The notes: generated by a model from the sequence alone, not told the origin. DNA of 64,000 nt from Klebsiella aerogenes KCTC 2190 (GCF_000215745.1 NC_015663.1:930001-994000); one strand, 5' to 3'. Shown: positions 29,775 through 44,763, numbered from the stretch's first letter. Translations and numbers: made by a program.

Positions 29775-30048
29775 ATGCCCAACGGGCATTGAAACGTAGT
29801 TGTCCTTCCAGCTCCTCTTCCGCTTCATCGAACAGCAAAATTAACGCGCCAAAGCGACGACGCTGTTTTTCATCCAGATGGACAAATTCAATCTCCAGCG
29901 GGAACGGTAGGCGCCCTCCCGTCACCGCGCTCCACAGCGCGTCAAGGTTATCCACCTGCTTATCCGGTAGCGCGAAGGCGCGGGAAAACTCACGATAGAA
30001 ATCCTGTTGCTCAGCTATTTCATCAAAATCAAAGGTATAAATAGTCAT
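29773..30048 (-). CDS. yhcO: Barstar-family protein YhcO
   Basis: 91 residues, similar to E. coli Yhc[24 protein letters not shown], then [22 protein letters not shown] and [14 protein letters not shown]. The barstar fold is an inhibitor of barnase-type ribonucleases. No barnase-like gene or other toxin is present nearby, so the target is unknown. A GGAAGGGG ribosome site precedes the ATG. It stands between the convergent DUF1471 pair and the aae operon, as in E. coli. Confidence 0.9.
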   Translation of the reverse strand: MTIYTFDFDEIAEQQDFYREFSRAFALPDKQVDNLDALWSAVTGGRLPFPLEIEFVHLDEKQRRRFGALILLFDEAEEELEGQLRFNARWA

Positions 30049-30132
30049 TGCCCGGCGCCCCTTCCGCTCTGTCCCTCTACACCAAATAAGTATAGCGATA
30101 AAAAAACCGACGCCGGGGCGTCGGTTCGCAGG

Positions 30133-32100
30133 TTAGCTATTGGTGAGCACGTGCTGATATTTTTTCAGCATATCCACCAGCCGTCGCACCGGCTCAGTAA
30201 CCTGGGGCGACGCCTGCCAGTGAAGGAGTTTTTCCTGATAAACATCAAGCTCTTCCAGCAGACGGGTAAAGTAACGGCGGCGCTTATCATCGCTGCCGGC
30301 GGAGATAACGTGATCGGCGGTTCGCCGCAGCTGACGGTGGAAGGCCGACAGATCCTCGTTTACCGGCACCGGGGCATCGCGTAGACGCTGGTGCGCGATA
30401 ATCAGCGTCAACGCTAAGCGAAAGCGGGCGATATCGCCGGGAAACTTGTTCAGCAGTAAAAACAGCTGTTGATACAGCGCCGGCAAATGGTTCTCTTTTC
30501 GCCTTGCGCTGTTAGTAGTGAGCGAAGAGACCGCCGCCGAGACGAACTGGTTCAATAACACCCGTCCGGTGCGTGCCTGCGAGTTATCACGCACTAACAG
30601 AATCACCATCAGCGCGAGGAAACAGCCGACAATCTGCCCCAGGGCGCTATCGAGGAACTGGCTAAACTGGAACTGCATCGGGTTATCCAGCACCAAAATG
30701 TTGATGGTGCTCGCTAAAGCCCCCAGCGATCCCAACCGCCGCTTTTGTACCTCAATGCCAATAAAGAACGCCATCGCGGCAAGGCTGATACACAATAGCA
30801 GCATGCTCTGTTGCGTCGCAGGCATGACGACAAGGAAGAACAGCGCGCCGAGCGGTAAAGCGGCAAGGGTGCCATAGAGGAAGTCTAAGGCCACCATCCG
30901 CGGGTTAGGCAGACGCATCGCCAGCGCGGTCACCACGGCAATCATGACCATCGCCCCGCTACCGGATGTCCAGCCGGTCCATAGCCAGAACAGGGTGCCG
31001 AGAATACAGGAAATGGAGGTTCGCCAGAAGTTAACCATCGCGTGGTGACGTTCGGCGGACTCAACCTTCACCACCGTCTCGCCGCGTAGAACTTCATCTT
31101 CAATACGGCTGATTTTGGTGTTGCCAACCACGCCGCGCTTGAGCAGCAGGTAACGCGTCGCCGCGCCGACCCAGCTATAAATAGTGACCGGCGTATTGTG
31201 TTCACCTTTCCATGTCAGGAAGCGGCGCATACGCTTAAGCTGTTGATGCACATCCTGTACCGTTTCCACTGGCTCAGCGAACAGCTCGCGGTAGTCGTCA
31301 GTCACCATCTCCGGGCGTGAGTTCTGGATCAGATAGGTTTCGCAGGCCTGAGTAATCAGCGTCAGCGATAGCGTGTTGATCGCCTTTAGCCGCTGGTTGA
31401 CCTTCGACCAGCGCGAAGATTCCATGATCAGATTGCCGCGCATTCCTTCCAGCGCGGCAGTACGGCGCACCAGCGCTCCCCAGGCTTTGTCCACCACCTC
31501 GCTATCGCCATGGGCGACACAAAGCTGCATCAGGCGATACTGATCCAATAGCAGGTTATCCAGTTCGAGGTCGATCTCTTTTTTGATGGAGCGCGGGGAA
31601 AATAGCAGATCAGCAACGATGGCGCTGACGATCCCGATGACGATTTCGCTACAGCGCTCGACGGCAAACTGCGGCGCCAGCATCGGGTCGGTATGAATGG
31701 TGATGATGATAATCAGCGCCGTATAACCCGCCAGCCCCCAGGCGTAGGAGTTTTCCACCTTCACCAGCGAGGAGATCCAGGTGCAGAAACCGGCCCAGAG
31801 ACAGCAGACCAGCATCATCAACAGCGGCGCGCGGATCATGAGGATAATGATCGCCAGCGCGGCAATACAGCCGATAAACGTCCCGGCAATACGCAACATT
31901 CCACGATAACGAATCGCCCCGGAATAGGGTTCACCGCCGGCGGCAAATGCCGGGCCGGCGGTCACGATAGCTGCGGTCAGTACGGCCCAGCGCGGCGTCT
32001 CAAGCTGAAAATGAAAGCCGACAAACAGCGCCAGCACCACCGCGCATGCAAGCTTAATGGCAAAGCGGAGATGCCGGGGAGCAATGGTATAGGTCCCCAT
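30133..32100 (-). CDS. aaeB: p-Hydroxybenzoic acid efflux pump subunit AaeB
   Basis: 655 residues, the E. coli length. Inner-membrane component of the aromatic carboxylic acid efflux pump (FUSC/ArAE family). The family layout is visible: an N-terminal cluster of helices (about 15-170), a large cytoplasmic segment (about 175-360), a second cluster of helices (about 370-520), and a cytoplasmic tail. Conserved stretches include [28 protein letters not shown] and [22 protein letters not shown]. It starts 5 nt after the aaeA stop in the aaeXAB operon. Confidence 0.96.
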   Translation of the reverse strand: MGTYTIAPRHLRFAIKLACAVVLALFVGFHFQLETPRWAVLTAAIVTAGPAFAAGGEPYSGAIRYRGMLRIAGTFIGCIAALAIIILMIRAPLLMMLVCCLWAGFCTWISSLVKVENSYAWGLAGYTALIIIITIHTDPMLAPQFAVERCSEIVIGIVSAIVADLLFSPRSIKKEIDLELDNLLLDQYRLMQLCVAHGDSEVVDKAWGALVRRTAALEGMRGNLIMESSRWSKVNQRLKAINTLSLTLITQACETYLIQNSRPEMVTDDYRELFAEPVETVQDVHQQLKRMRRFLTWKGEHNTPVTIYSWVGAATRYLLLKRGVVGNTKISRIEDEVLRGETVVKVESAERHHAMVNFWRTSISCILGTLFWLWTGWTSGSGAMVMIAVVTALAMRLPNPRMVALDFLYGTLAALPLGALFFLVVMPATQQSMLLLCISLAAMAFFIGIEVQKRRLGSLGALASTINILVLDNPMQFQFSQFLDSALGQIVGCFLALMVILLVRDNSQARTGRVLLNQFVSAAVSSLTTNSARRKENHLPALYQQLFLLLNKFPGDIARFRLALTLIIAHQRLRDAPVPVNEDLSAFHRQLRRTADHVISAGSDDKRRRYFTRLLEELDVYQEKLLHWQASPQVTEPVRRLVDMLKKYQHVLTNS

Positions 32101-32105
32101 GGCGA

Positions 32106-33038
32106 TTAACCAAACTCACGTAAGCGCATGGCGACTTTCTGGAAGAAGTTGGCCTGACTGGCGTCGCGATCTTCTTTACCGGTAATGACGACGGTTGCGG
32201 TGGTGCCCGACGGCCAGAGGTTGCCCTGCTGCTGGTCAAGACGAATACGTACCGGCACGCGCTGCGCCAGACGCACCCACTCAAGGTTGGAGTCAACAGA
32301 GGCCATCCCTTTTGTATCGCTGCTGCTGCTGGCGTTAGTCACGCCCGCGGCAACGCTGTCAACGGTACCTTTTATCACCTTACTACTGCCGAGCGGAGTG
32401 ATTTCGGCGCGATAGCCCGGACGCACGCCTTCCAGCTTAGTCTCTTCCAGGTATGCCATCACGTAGAAGGTATTTTGTTTCACCAAAGCGACCGCGGTCG
32501 AACCGCGGGTGATGAATTCGCCGGCGTAGACGTTCAGGTTGGTCACCCAGCCGTCGGCCGGCGCGCGAATCACCGTGCGTTCGAGATCCAGTTTGGCTAA
32601 ATCGCGGCTGGCCACCGCTTTCGCCAGCTGATGCTCTACGGTTTGCAGCACGTTGTTGGCCTGGTCAATCTCTTCGCGCGACATCGCCTGCACGCCGAGC
32701 TTGTTACGGCGCCCGGCTTCAACGCGTTTTTCCTGAGCCAGCGTCTGGTAATAGGAGACATCAGCTTGCGCCTCCGCCAGCGCTTTTTGGTAACGAGGTT
32801 GGTCAATAACGAACAATACCTGGTCTTTCTTAACCAGTTGGTTATCCTTGACATTCACCTGTGAAATGAGCCCAGACACATCCGGGGCGATGGCGACGAT
32901 ATCGGCGCTAAAGCGCGCATCGCGCGTCCACGGCGACGCGGTGTAGTACACCCATGCGCGAAAAATAGCGATAAACGCCAGAATAACCAGTATCACAGTG
33001 ATGGCAGTACGCAGGATATTTCTTGTTAGTGTTTTCAC
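32106..33038 (-). CDS. aaeA: p-Hydroxybenzoic acid efflux pump subunit AaeA
   Basis: 310 residues. Membrane-fusion (HlyD-type) partner of AaeB. One N-terminal membrane helix (about 12-32) is followed by a biotinyl-lipoyl-like segment ([27 protein letters not shown]), a coiled-coil hairpin and the [12 protein letters not shown] half-motif. The start is GTG at 33038 (GTGAAAACACTAAC) with GAGGTC upstream; a nearby ATG is out of frame and runs straight into a stop. It sits 7 nt after aaeX. Confidence 0.96.
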   Translation of the reverse strand: MKTLTRNILRTAITVILVILAFIAIFRAWVYYTASPWTRDARFSADIVAIAPDVSGLISQVNVKDNQLVKKDQVLFVIDQPRYQKALAEAQADVSYYQTLAQEKRVEAGRRNKLGVQAMSREEIDQANNVLQTVEHQLAKAVASRDLAKLDLERTVIRAPADGWVTNLNVYAGEFITRGSTAVALVKQNTFYVMAYLEETKLEGVRPGYRAEITPLGSSKVIKGTVDSVAAGVTNASSSSDTKGMASVDSNLEWVRLAQRVPVRIRLDQQQGNLWPSGTTATVVITGKEDRDASQANFFQKVAMRLREFG

Positions 33039-33045
33039 ATCGACC

Positions 33046-33249
33046 TCAAACGAACAAGCGCGATATCAGATAAAACAGACAGCAATACAGCGCAGTATTA
33101 AACAGTGCAGGGTGCCAGACAAAATCATAAATACCGGTCGGAACCAGCAAACGGTGCACCAGCCAGAAGATAGCTAGCGACAATAGCAGCTCAAAGAAGA
33201 TCGGCGGAAACGATAAGCCGAAAATCACTATGACAGGAAACAGACTCAT
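33046..33249 (-). CDS. aaeX: AaeX small membrane protein
   Basis: 67 residues with two hydrophobic helices (about 5-30 and 47-65); [20 protein letters not shown] matches E. coli AaeX. First gene of aaeXAB. It is not needed for efflux in E. coli and its role is unknown. It is divergent from aaeR. Confidence 0.93.
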
Positions 33250-33345
33250 GATGACCTTGATAAGAAGCGTACAGGTGGTAGCGTGATGCGTTTATTATGT
33301 AGCTAACTATATATTAACGTAACAATTGCAGCCTTATCTATAATA

Positions 33346-33361
33346 TGTGATCTAAATCACT
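33346..33361. promoter_or_regulatory. CRP-like site between aaeX and aaeR
   Basis: TGTGA-TCTAAA-TCACT matches the CRP consensus at 9 of 10 half-site positions. It lies 19 bp before the aaeR ATG and about 100 bp from aaeX, in the divergent regulatory gap. Confidence 0.5.
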
Positions 33362-33379
33362 TTTAAGCCAGAGTGAATA

Positions 33380-34309
33380 ATGGAACGACTAAAACGCATG
33401 TCGGTGTTCGCCAAAGTGGTTGAGCTGGGCTCTTTCACCGCCGCCGCACGCCAGCTCCAGATGAGCGTTTCATCTATCAGCCAGACCGTTGCTAAACTGG
33501 AAGACGAGCTACAGGTAAAGCTGCTCAACCGCAGCACCCGCAGCCTGGGCTTAACAGAAGCGGGTAAAATTTATTACCAGGGCTGCCGAAGAATGCTCTT
33601 TGAAGCGCAGGACGTCCATGAACAGCTGTATGCCTTCAACAATACTCCCATCGGCACGCTGCGCATCGGTAGCTCTTCAACTATGGCACAGAATGTGCTG
33701 GCGCGCATAACCGCCGAAATGCTCAAAGAATATCCGGGTTTATCGATTAATCTGGTGACCGGCATCCCTGCGCCAGACCTGATTGCCGATGGCCTCGACG
33801 TGGTAATACGCGTCGGCGCATTGCAGGATTCCAGCCTCTTCTCACGGCGGCTGGGCTCGATGCCGATGGTGCTCTGCGCGGCGAAAAGCTATCTTCAGCA
33901 CGCGGGATGCCCGGAAAAACCGGCGGATCTCGCCAGCCACTCGTGGCTGGAATATAGCGTACGGCCAGATAATGAGTTCGAAATTATCGCCCCGGAGGGG
34001 ATCTCAACACGCCTGATCCCACAAGGGCGTTTCGTCACTAACGATCCGATGACGCTGATCCGCTGGCTGACTGCCGGCGTTGGCGTGGCCTACGTTCCGC
34101 TGATGTGGGCGATCGACGAGATCAATCGCGGTGAACTGGAGATCCTGCTGCCGAGCTATCAATCGGATCCGCGGCCGGTCTATGCGCTGTATACCGAAAA
34201 AGACAAACTGCCGCTGAAGGTGCAGGTATGTATTAACTATCTGACGGATTATTTTGTCGAGGTGGCGAAGATCTATCAGGGAATGCACGGGCGCGGGATG
34301 ACCCGTTAA
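33380..34309 (+). CDS. aaeR: LysR-type activator AaeR
   Basis: 309 residues, the E. coli length. LysR-type helix-turn-helix at about 16-40 (GSFTAAARQLQMSVSSISQTVAKLE) followed by the effector-binding domain. In E. coli it activates aaeXAB in response to hydroxybenzoates. Divergent arrangement with a 130-bp shared promoter region is the usual LysR layout. Confidence 0.94.
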   Translation: MERLKRMSVFAKVVELGSFTAAARQLQMSVSSISQTVAKLEDELQVKLLNRSTRSLGLTEAGKIYYQGCRRMLFEAQDVHEQLYAFNNTPIGTLRIGSSSTMAQNVLARITAEMLKEYPGLSINLVTGIPAPDLIADGLDVVIRVGALQDSSLFSRRLGSMPMVLCAAKSYLQHAGCPEKPADLASHSWLEYSVRPDNEFEIIAPEGISTRLIPQGRFVTNDPMTLIRWLTAGVGVAYVPLMWAIDEINRGELEILLPSYQSDPRPVYALYTEKDKLPLKVQVCINYLTDYFVEVAKIYQGMHGRGMTR

Positions 34310-34315
34310 TTGACA

Positions 34316-34343
34316 TCCCGGCAGCGGCTTCGCGCCGCCGGGA
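34316..34343. terminator. Hairpin between convergent aaeR and tldD
   Basis: TCCCGGC (34316-34322) pairs with GCCGGGA (34337-34343) around a 14-nt GC-rich loop, in the 44-bp convergent gap. There is no T run on either strand. It may be a terminator or a REP-like remnant. Confidence 0.4.
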
Positions 34344-34353
34344 CCAGGGGTTA

Positions 34354-35877
<1,524 letters not shown>

Positions 35878-35913
35878 CTATTGAGAGTGCGATAATTCCC
35901 CGTACTCGTCAAA

Positions 35914-38900
35914 TCATTGCTTTTTGTTACTGCGCGCCTGGCGCAGCACTTCATTGATTTCCGGCTGATCGATTGGACCCGTAATGCGATAGCGCAGAAT
36001 CGACACTTTGTTCCACAGCGGCCCAAGCACCTTGCTGGCGGCAAACACCGCCGCGCCGACGATCGGGTTGACGGCGAATGCCGCCGCTACGCCGACGGTG
36101 GCCGAAATTTCCGGCGCCACCACCGCTTGTAAATCTAAACGACGGCGCACCAGATCGACCGAACCTTTCATCGCAATGTCGGCTTCAAGGCCATCCACCA
36201 GCGTATCATCCGTATTCAGCACGCCGTCTTTAATCCACGCCGTACTGCGAATCGAATCAAACCAGAACCCTTCCTGGAAGGTGTCGCTGAAATCGAAGCG
36301 TAGCTTACGCAGCAGCGCGTCAACGCTCAATAGCCTTAACAACTGACCGGCATGACCGGTGCTCAGGTCAGTAAACTCGCCTTTGCCGAGGCGGCTTTTG
36401 AGGATCCCGTTCAGCGAAGCGACATCAGGCTGCCATGGCGGCGCGCGCCAGTGCAGATCGTAATCGACATCAAACGACGACCCTTTCACCGGCGTCGAGA
36501 CACCGAAGAAGTTGACGAAGTCGTCCGTTTTATTGCCGTGAAGCTTGCCTTTCAGCGAGGTACGTACGCCGCCCGGCGCATTTACCCAGACGCCATCGGT
36601 AGTGAGTCGGCCAAAGCCGGTATCCACCAGGCCATTACTGAGGGTGAGCGTATCGCCCTTGATATCGAAGTCACCGTCGATTCGTCCATATTTTTGCCCC
36701 CACAGCCAGCACTCTTTACAGCGCAGCTGTAAATCCGGCCAGCCGTGGAAATCCAGACGGGTATCAGCCAGCGGGCCGCTCTCTTTTTTCGCCGTACCGC
36801 TGTTATCGCTGGAAGGGTTGTAATAGAGGTAGCGAATAGCCGCCAGCCAGGGGGCATTCTTATGCATCGTCAACGTGGCATTGATTTCACGCCCCTGCGC
36901 CTCCACCTTCGAGCCGCTACCGTCAGGCTGAGAGACCAGACTGACGTTATTCCAGTTCTGCCCGGCGAAGGCCAGCGACGGTGTACGAAGCGTCACGCGC
37001 TCCGGGAAAGCCATATTACTGCTCACTTCGTTGACGGCGCCTTGCTGGAACAACGCTAGCCATTGCGCGCCATCCATCGCCGGCATGTTGAGCTCGACGC
37101 CTGATGCTTCAGGCAGCGACGGAATCGCTTTGCTGTCGGAGGTCAGAATCGCCCGATCGAGCGTCAGCTTGTTATTCAGTAACCAGCGGCTATTGACGTG
37201 GTTCTTGCTGCCGATGTTGCCGGTCAAATCGAAGCTGCTTAAGCCGCCGGTCACGTTGATTTTCACCGGCAACGGCTCACCCGCCGATTTATTCACCGGC
37301 GCAGGTAAGTGACTACTCACATTTTTCAGATCGCCGTTGATATCGACTTTGTAGCTCGCGCTACCGCGATACGGTAACTCAATGGCCACTTTGCCGTCCC
37401 AGGGGATGCTGCCGCTGAGTTCATCATTGACCGCTTTCGGCAGCAGGCCGGTACGCGTCGGCTGCCAGTTAGCGTTCATGCCGACGTCAACGAGGAAGGC
37501 TTTCGCCCCTTCAGTGGTGGTGAAATTGAGGTTCAACGGTTGATTAAACCAGGTCGCGCTTAGCGGCCCGCTTTTTAAATCTCCGTTTTCGAAGCTGAAC
37601 TGACCATTGAGATTCTTCAGCGTCGCGTCAATCGGCTTGATAAACAGATCGTTATTTTTCAGCCGCACATCGCCTTTGGCGGTGGTCATCTCGCCATCAA
37701 GCGGGATAGCAAGATGTAAGCGAGCGCTCACATTACCATCAAGCTGCAGTTCATCCAGCGCCGAGCCGAGCGTATCCTTCAGCGGGGTCTGTTTGAAATA
37801 AGGGCCGACCTCTTTACCAGGGCCGTTAACATCGGCATCGATAAACAGTTTTTCATGGGAATAGTCGGGGATCACCGCGTCAAGGTTGCTGGCAGTAACG
37901 TTGCCCAGCATCGCTTTATCCGCCTTCATCCACAGGCCGTTATTGACGAAGTTAAGGTTGATATCCAGTCCGGTCAGCGCCGGCCAGTCCGGCTGGAAGG
38001 CGAAAGTCGCGTTCTTCAGCGGTACCGAGACCTGGAATTGGCCTTCGTTATGCTCATAGGGGAACTGATGTGGGTTGCCGCCGTAAACCAGGGTGGCATT
38101 GCTGGCCTGGCCGCCCTTAATTGCGCCGCTCAGGTAATCCACCAGCGCTTTGCCCATCAGATTTTCCGGGAAATAGCGCCACGCCTGGCCGCCATCATTG
38201 GTACTGATACCCGCCAGGATGCCTAACCACGGCTCATCGCCTGCTGGCTGCAGATAGCGGAAGCCGCCGCGCGCGCGAACGCCGGTTGCCTGCACGTCGA
38301 TATCGCGGCCATCCAGCATAAAGCCCTTGCTGTTCCTTTCCCAGCTTAGAGTCGCATCGCCCTGGGCTATCTCCAGCGGTGCGCGAAAGACCGTTTCATA
38401 AGGCATTTTCGCCTGGGTCATATGCGCGCGCAGTTCGCCGTTTTCCACGCTGCCGCTCAGGCTGCCGGAAAAGTGCTCGGCTCCCGGCAGCAGCTTCCAC
38501 TGCTTCCACGCCAGATCGCTCCAGTCGGCCTGGAAACGGGTCTTTTCCGTTGCCTGCAGCGGGATATCCAATGCCAACAGGTTGATTTTGCCGCTCGGCT
38601 GGGTGGTTCGCCACACTTCGCCAAAGCTCGGCGCCAGCTTATCGGCCATCGGTTGCAGACCGGTTAGCCCGCCAAGCTCGAGATTGCTGGCGCGGATGCG
38701 TAGCTCATCGCTGCGCTGATTGTTATTGCCACCCACTTCCTGCGCCGGGATCCACGCCATCGCCAGCTCGCCGCGCGGCCAGGCTTTGCCGTCTATCGAG
38801 ATCCGCGTATCGGGGATGTGAAATGCCCAGCTTTGATTTTCACGCGTGATATGCCCCGTCAGGTTATCCACCGACAGCTGATGCAGATGCTTATCGCCCT

Positions 38901-39711
38901 GCCAGCTGGCGCCGCCTTTTTTCAGCCATACATCGCCGCTGGCGACATCGCCTTTATCGATGGTCATCCAGCCTTCGAGACTAAAGCGCGCGCTCTGCAG
39001 GGCGATGTTGTCTTGCATCCAGCGCCCGAGCCAGGGTTTAACGTCGATGTCGTCGGCCTGTAACCAGAGGCGCCCCTTGTTGAGCAGGCCATTCTCGTCA
39101 CGTAAATCCATCCGCACCTGCATGACGCCGTGCTGGCCGGTGAGGCTCGAAAGGCTCAGCTGCCCCTCGGCGCGGTGGCGATTTTTACCGTTAAGCCAGG
39201 TCAGCTGTGGGATCGCCAGTTCAGCACGCTGACCGGAAATCGTCAGGAAGCTCAAATGGCTATCACGGAGAATAAAGTGGTCAAACTGGCGCAGGAACAG
39301 ATCGCTGATGCGATCGGTCTTCAGGCTTGCGCCGTCGTCGTTAGTCTGGATGGGGGTATTGGTGTGAATTTGCAGTTGCCAGAAGGTCAGGTCGCGGAAC
39401 TGCCAGCGCATATGCAGCAGACTTTGCCAGACGTCGAGGGCAAGGGTAACCCGTTTGATCGTCATTTCGCCACCGTCTTTCAAGGTGGCTTTAATATCGC
39501 GAACGTCCAGCGTCGGGCCGAAGTTTTCCCAGTTGGCGTTGATCTGTGAGGCATCAACCGCGACCCCGGATACCGCGGTAATTTTCTCCAGCAGTTGGGG
39601 ACGCCAGTTATTTAGCTGCGGCAATGCCAGACGCAGGCCACTCACCAGTAGCGCAACAATCACCACCACGGTTGCCACGGTGAGCAGTAATATCCCGGGC
39701 CATCGCCTCAA
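35914..39711 (-). CDS. yhdP: AsmA-like phospholipid transporter YhdP
   Basis: 1265 residues, one less than E. coli YhdP. One N-terminal membrane anchor (about 6-28) is followed by a very long periplasmic repeat-beta region of AsmA/TamB type (DUF3971) and a C-terminal AsmA_2 part (VVAPEISATVGVAAAFAVNPIVGAAVFAASKVLG). In E. coli YhdP, TamB and YdbH carry phospholipids to the outer membrane. The start is TTG at 39711, with AAGGAGAG 7 nt upstream and the family N terminus MRRWPGILLL; the nearby ATG is out of frame. Local divergence from E. coli around 1000-1050 is typical of this protein. Confidence 0.95.
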   Translation of the reverse strand: MRRWPGILLLTVATVVVIVALLVSGLRLALPQLNNWRPQLLEKITAVSGVAVDASQINANWENFGPTLDVRDIKATLKDGGEMTIKRVTLALDVWQSLLHMRWQFRDLTFWQLQIHTNTPIQTNDDGASLKTDRISDLFLRQFDHFILRDSHLSFLTISGQRAELAIPQLTWLNGKNRHRAEGQLSLSSLTGQHGVMQVRMDLRDENGLLNKGRLWLQADDIDVKPWLGRWMQDNIALQSARFSLEGWMTIDKGDVASGDVWLKKGGASWQGDKHLHQLSVDNLTGHITRENQSWAFHIPDTRISIDGKAWPRGELAMAWIPAQEVGGNNNQRSDELRIRASNLELGGLTGLQPMADKLAPSFGEVWRTTQPSGKINLLALDIPLQATEKTRFQADWSDLAWKQWKLLPGAEHFSGSLSGSVENGELRAHMTQAKMPYETVFRAPLEIAQGDATLSWERNSKGFMLDGRDIDVQATGVRARGGFRYLQPAGDEPWLGILAGISTNDGGQAWRYFPENLMGKALVDYLSGAIKGGQASNATLVYGGNPHQFPYEHNEGQFQVSVPLKNATFAFQPDWPALTGLDINLNFVNNGLWMKADKAMLGNVTASNLDAVIPDYSHEKLFIDADVNGPGKEVGPYFKQTPLKDTLGSALDELQLDGNVSARLHLAIPLDGEMTTAKGDVRLKNNDLFIKPIDATLKNLNGQFSFENGDLKSGPLSATWFNQPLNLNFTTTEGAKAFLVDVGMNANWQPTRTGLLPKAVNDELSGSIPWDGKVAIELPYRGSASYKVDINGDLKNVSSHLPAPVNKSAGEPLPVKINVTGGLSSFDLTGNIGSKNHVNSRWLLNNKLTLDRAILTSDSKAIPSLPEASGVELNMPAMDGAQWLALFQQGAVNEVSSNMAFPERVTLRTPSLAFAGQNWNNVSLVSQPDGSGSKVEAQGREINATLTMHKNAPWLAAIRYLYYNPSSDNSGTAKKESGPLADTRLDFHGWPDLQLRCKECWLWGQKYGRIDGDFDIKGDTLTLSNGLVDTGFGRLTTDGVWVNAPGGVRTSLKGKLHGNKTDDFVNFFGVSTPVKGSSFDVDYDLHWRAPPWQPDVASLNGILKSRLGKGEFTDLSTGHAGQLLRLLSVDALLRKLRFDFSDTFQEGFWFDSIRSTAWIKDGVLNTDDTLVDGLEADIAMKGSVDLVRRRLDLQAVVAPEISATVGVAAAFAVNPIVGAAVFAASKVLGPLWNKVSILRYRITGPIDQPEINEVLRQARSNKKQ

Positions 39712-39800
39712 CGCATCTCTCCTTGTCAGCCTGTTACGCTTTATCCTTCAGCCCGCCTGTTTACCGCCCCCGACGCCATCGGGAGCGACAGGCTGAATGA

Positions 39801-41270
39801 TTACATCATTACCACATCGAACTGCTCTTGATTATAGAGCGGCTCAATTTGCACTTTGACCTGCTTGCCGACAAAGATTTCGACTTCCGCCAGCGCGTGG
39901 GACTCTTCCCCTTTCAGCGCTTCCGCGACGGCAGGTGAAGCATAGACCAGGAAGCGGTCTGAGTCATACGCATGATGCACACGAACTATTTCGCGCATGA
40001 TCTCATAGCAGACCGTTTCGACCGACTTTACCGTGCCGCGCCCATGACAGGTAGGACACTCGTTACACAGCACATGTTCCACGCTTTCGCGGGTGCGCTT
40101 GCGGGTCATCTCGACCAGCCCCAGCTGCGAGAAGCCGTTAATGCTGGTTTTCACCCGGTCTTTACTCAGCGCCTGCTCCAGGGAATGCAGTACCCGACGA
40201 CGATGATCTTCATTATTCATATCGATAAAATCAATGATGATAATGCCGCCCAGGTTACGCAGACGCAGCTGGCGCGCGATAGCCTGCGTGGCTTCAATAT
40301 TGGTATTGAAGATGGTGTCGTCGAGATTACGGTGGCCAACAAACGCCCCGGTATTGATATCGATGGTGGTCATCGCTTCGGTCTGATCAATGATCAGATA
40401 GCCGCCTGACTTCAGCTCGACTTTACGCTCCAGCGCGCGTTGGATTTCGTTCTCAACGTCAAAGAGATCGAAAATCGGCTGGCGGCCGCTGTAATGTTCC
40501 AGCTTGCTGGTCATTTCCGGAATGTATTCCGCGGTGAACTCCAGCAGCGCCTCGTAGGTCAGGCGCGAATCCACGCGAATGCGGTCAAGCTGAGCGTCGG
40601 CGAAATCGCGCAGCACGCGCTGGGCCAGCGCCAGCTCGCCGTACATCTGATAGCGGGTCTGGTTGCGCTTTTTGCGCTCCATGACTTTGGTCCAGACGCG
40701 CTTAAGGTAGGCCGCATCCGCCGCCATCTCTTGCTCATGCACGCCTTCCGCCGCGGTGCGGATAATAAACCCGCCCTGCTCGTCGCAATATTCGGTGACC
40801 ACGCTTTTCAAACGTTCGCGCTCGGCCTCGCTTTCAATACGCTGCGATACGCCGACGTGCGAAGCGCCCGGCATAAAGACCAGATAGCGGGAAGGTATGG
40901 TAATGTCGGTGGTCAGACGCGCGCCTTTGGTACCCAGCGGGTCTTTCACCACCTGCACCATCAGGTCCTGGCCCTGACGCACCAGCTCGGAAATATCGCG
41001 AACGGTAAACTGCTTCTGCTCTTCACCCGCCACGCACTCGGTGTGCGGCATGATATCGGAAGCATGCAGAAAGGCGGCCTTATCCAGGCCAATATCTACA
41101 AAAGCCGCCTGCATTCCAGGCAACACACGACTGACACGACCTTTGTAGATATTGCCTACGATTCCGCGCCGCGCTTCTCTCTCAATATGAATTTCCTGCA
41201 GGATCCCGCCATCGATATACGCGACGCGCGTCTCGGATGGCGTTACGTTAACTAATAATTCAGCCGTCAT
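39801..41270 (-). CDS. rng: Ribonuclease G
   Basis: 489 residues, the E. coli length. Endoribonuclease that matures the 16S rRNA 5' end and helps mRNA decay. N-terminal S1-like RNA-binding domain (about 35-125; RRGIVGNIYKGRVSRVLPGMQAAFVDIGLDKAAFLH). Catalytic acidic residues lie in TIDINTGAF (about 300) and IIDFIDM (about 345). The zinc-link motif is CNECPTCHGRG. It starts 2 nt after maf and so belongs to a maf-rng-yhdP string. Confidence 0.97.
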   Translation of the reverse strand: MTAELLVNVTPSETRVAYIDGGILQEIHIEREARRGIVGNIYKGRVSRVLPGMQAAFVDIGLDKAAFLHASDIMPHTECVAGEEQKQFTVRDISELVRQGQDLMVQVVKDPLGTKGARLTTDITIPSRYLVFMPGASHVGVSQRIESEAERERLKSVVTEYCDEQGGFIIRTAAEGVHEQEMAADAAYLKRVWTKVMERKKRNQTRYQMYGELALAQRVLRDFADAQLDRIRVDSRLTYEALLEFTAEYIPEMTSKLEHYSGRQPIFDLFDVENEIQRALERKVELKSGGYLIIDQTEAMTTIDINTGAFVGHRNLDDTIFNTNIEATQAIARQLRLRNLGGIIIIDFIDMNNEDHRRRVLHSLEQALSKDRVKTSINGFSQLGLVEMTRKRTRESVEHVLCNECPTCHGRGTVKSVETVCYEIMREIVRVHHAYDSDRFLVYASPAVAEALKGEESHALAEVEIFVGKQVKVQIEPLYNQEQFDVVMM

Positions 41271-41272
41271 CT

Positions 41273-41854
41273 TTATCCCTTTTCTTCACGCAGTGAGTTA
41301 AAGTTACTCAGCAACTCATACGTTTCCACCAGCGGTAAGCCGACTACGGCGTGATAGCTGCCATTTATCTTCCTGACAAAACAACCACCCAACCCTTGAA
41401 TACCGTATGCGCCTGCTTTATCTAAAGGTTCGCCGCTGGCTACGTAGGTAGCGATATCCTGCTCGGAGAGCAGACGGAAGGTCACTTCCGTCACCACCAG
41501 GCAATCCAGCGTTTGCTGCTTATCCGCCAACGCCACCGCGGTCATCACCTGGTGGGTTTTTCCGGAAAGCATGCGAAGCATTTCTGCGGCGTGCCCGGCG
41601 TCGCGCGGCTTTTCCAGCACTTCGCCGTTAAGAATGACAATCGTATCCGCGCCCAACACCGGCAGATCGCGCGGCGCCATCGCCACGCCAGCCAGCGCTT
41701 TTTCGCGCGCCAGACGCACAACGTAATGCGCAGCGCTCTCCTGCGGGCCGCGTCGTTCCTCAATACCCGGAACCAGACGTTCGAAAGAGAGACCAAGCTG
41801 AGTTAGCAGTTCCTGCCGACGCGGGGAACCAGAAGCCAGATACAGAGTTGTCAT
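41273..41854 (-). CDS. yhdE: Maf-family dTTP/UTP pyrophosphatase YhdE
   Basis: 193 residues. House-cleaning nucleotide pyrophosphatase that hydrolyses dTTP, UTP and modified relatives. It has the signature [10 protein letters not shown] (residues 8-17), the catalytic-base region [22 protein letters not shown], and [27 protein letters not shown]. Four residues shorter at the C terminus than E. coli YhdE. It lies 8 nt after mreD and 2 nt before rng. Confidence 0.95.
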   Translation of the reverse strand: MTTLYLASGSPRRQELLTQLGLSFERLVPGIEERRGPQESAAHYVVRLAREKALAGVAMAPRDLPVLGADTIVILNGEVLEKPRDAGHAAEMLRMLSGKTHQVMTAVALADKQQTLDCLVVTEVTFRLLSEQDIATYVASGEPLDKAGAYGIQGLGGCFVRKINGSYHAVVGLPLVETYELLSNFNSLREEKG

Positions 41855-41862
41855 ATCAACCT

Positions 41863-43349
<1,487 letters not shown>

Positions 43350-43384
43350 AGGCTATGCGTATTCTCGTGTCAGTAAAGACCAGA

Positions 43385-43402
43385 GGCAGCCCTTAAGCTG
43401 CC
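43385..43402. other. Hairpin between mreB and mreC
   Basis: Perfect 6-bp stem GGCAGC (43385-43390) / GCTGCC (43397-43402) with loop CCTTAA, in the 70-bp mreB-mreC gap. No U tract follows in the mreB direction. It could attenuate or process the message so that MreB exceeds MreC/D. Confidence 0.4.
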
Positions 43403-43419
43403 CCAGACCTTCAGGCTGA

Positions 43420-44763
<1,344 letters not shown>

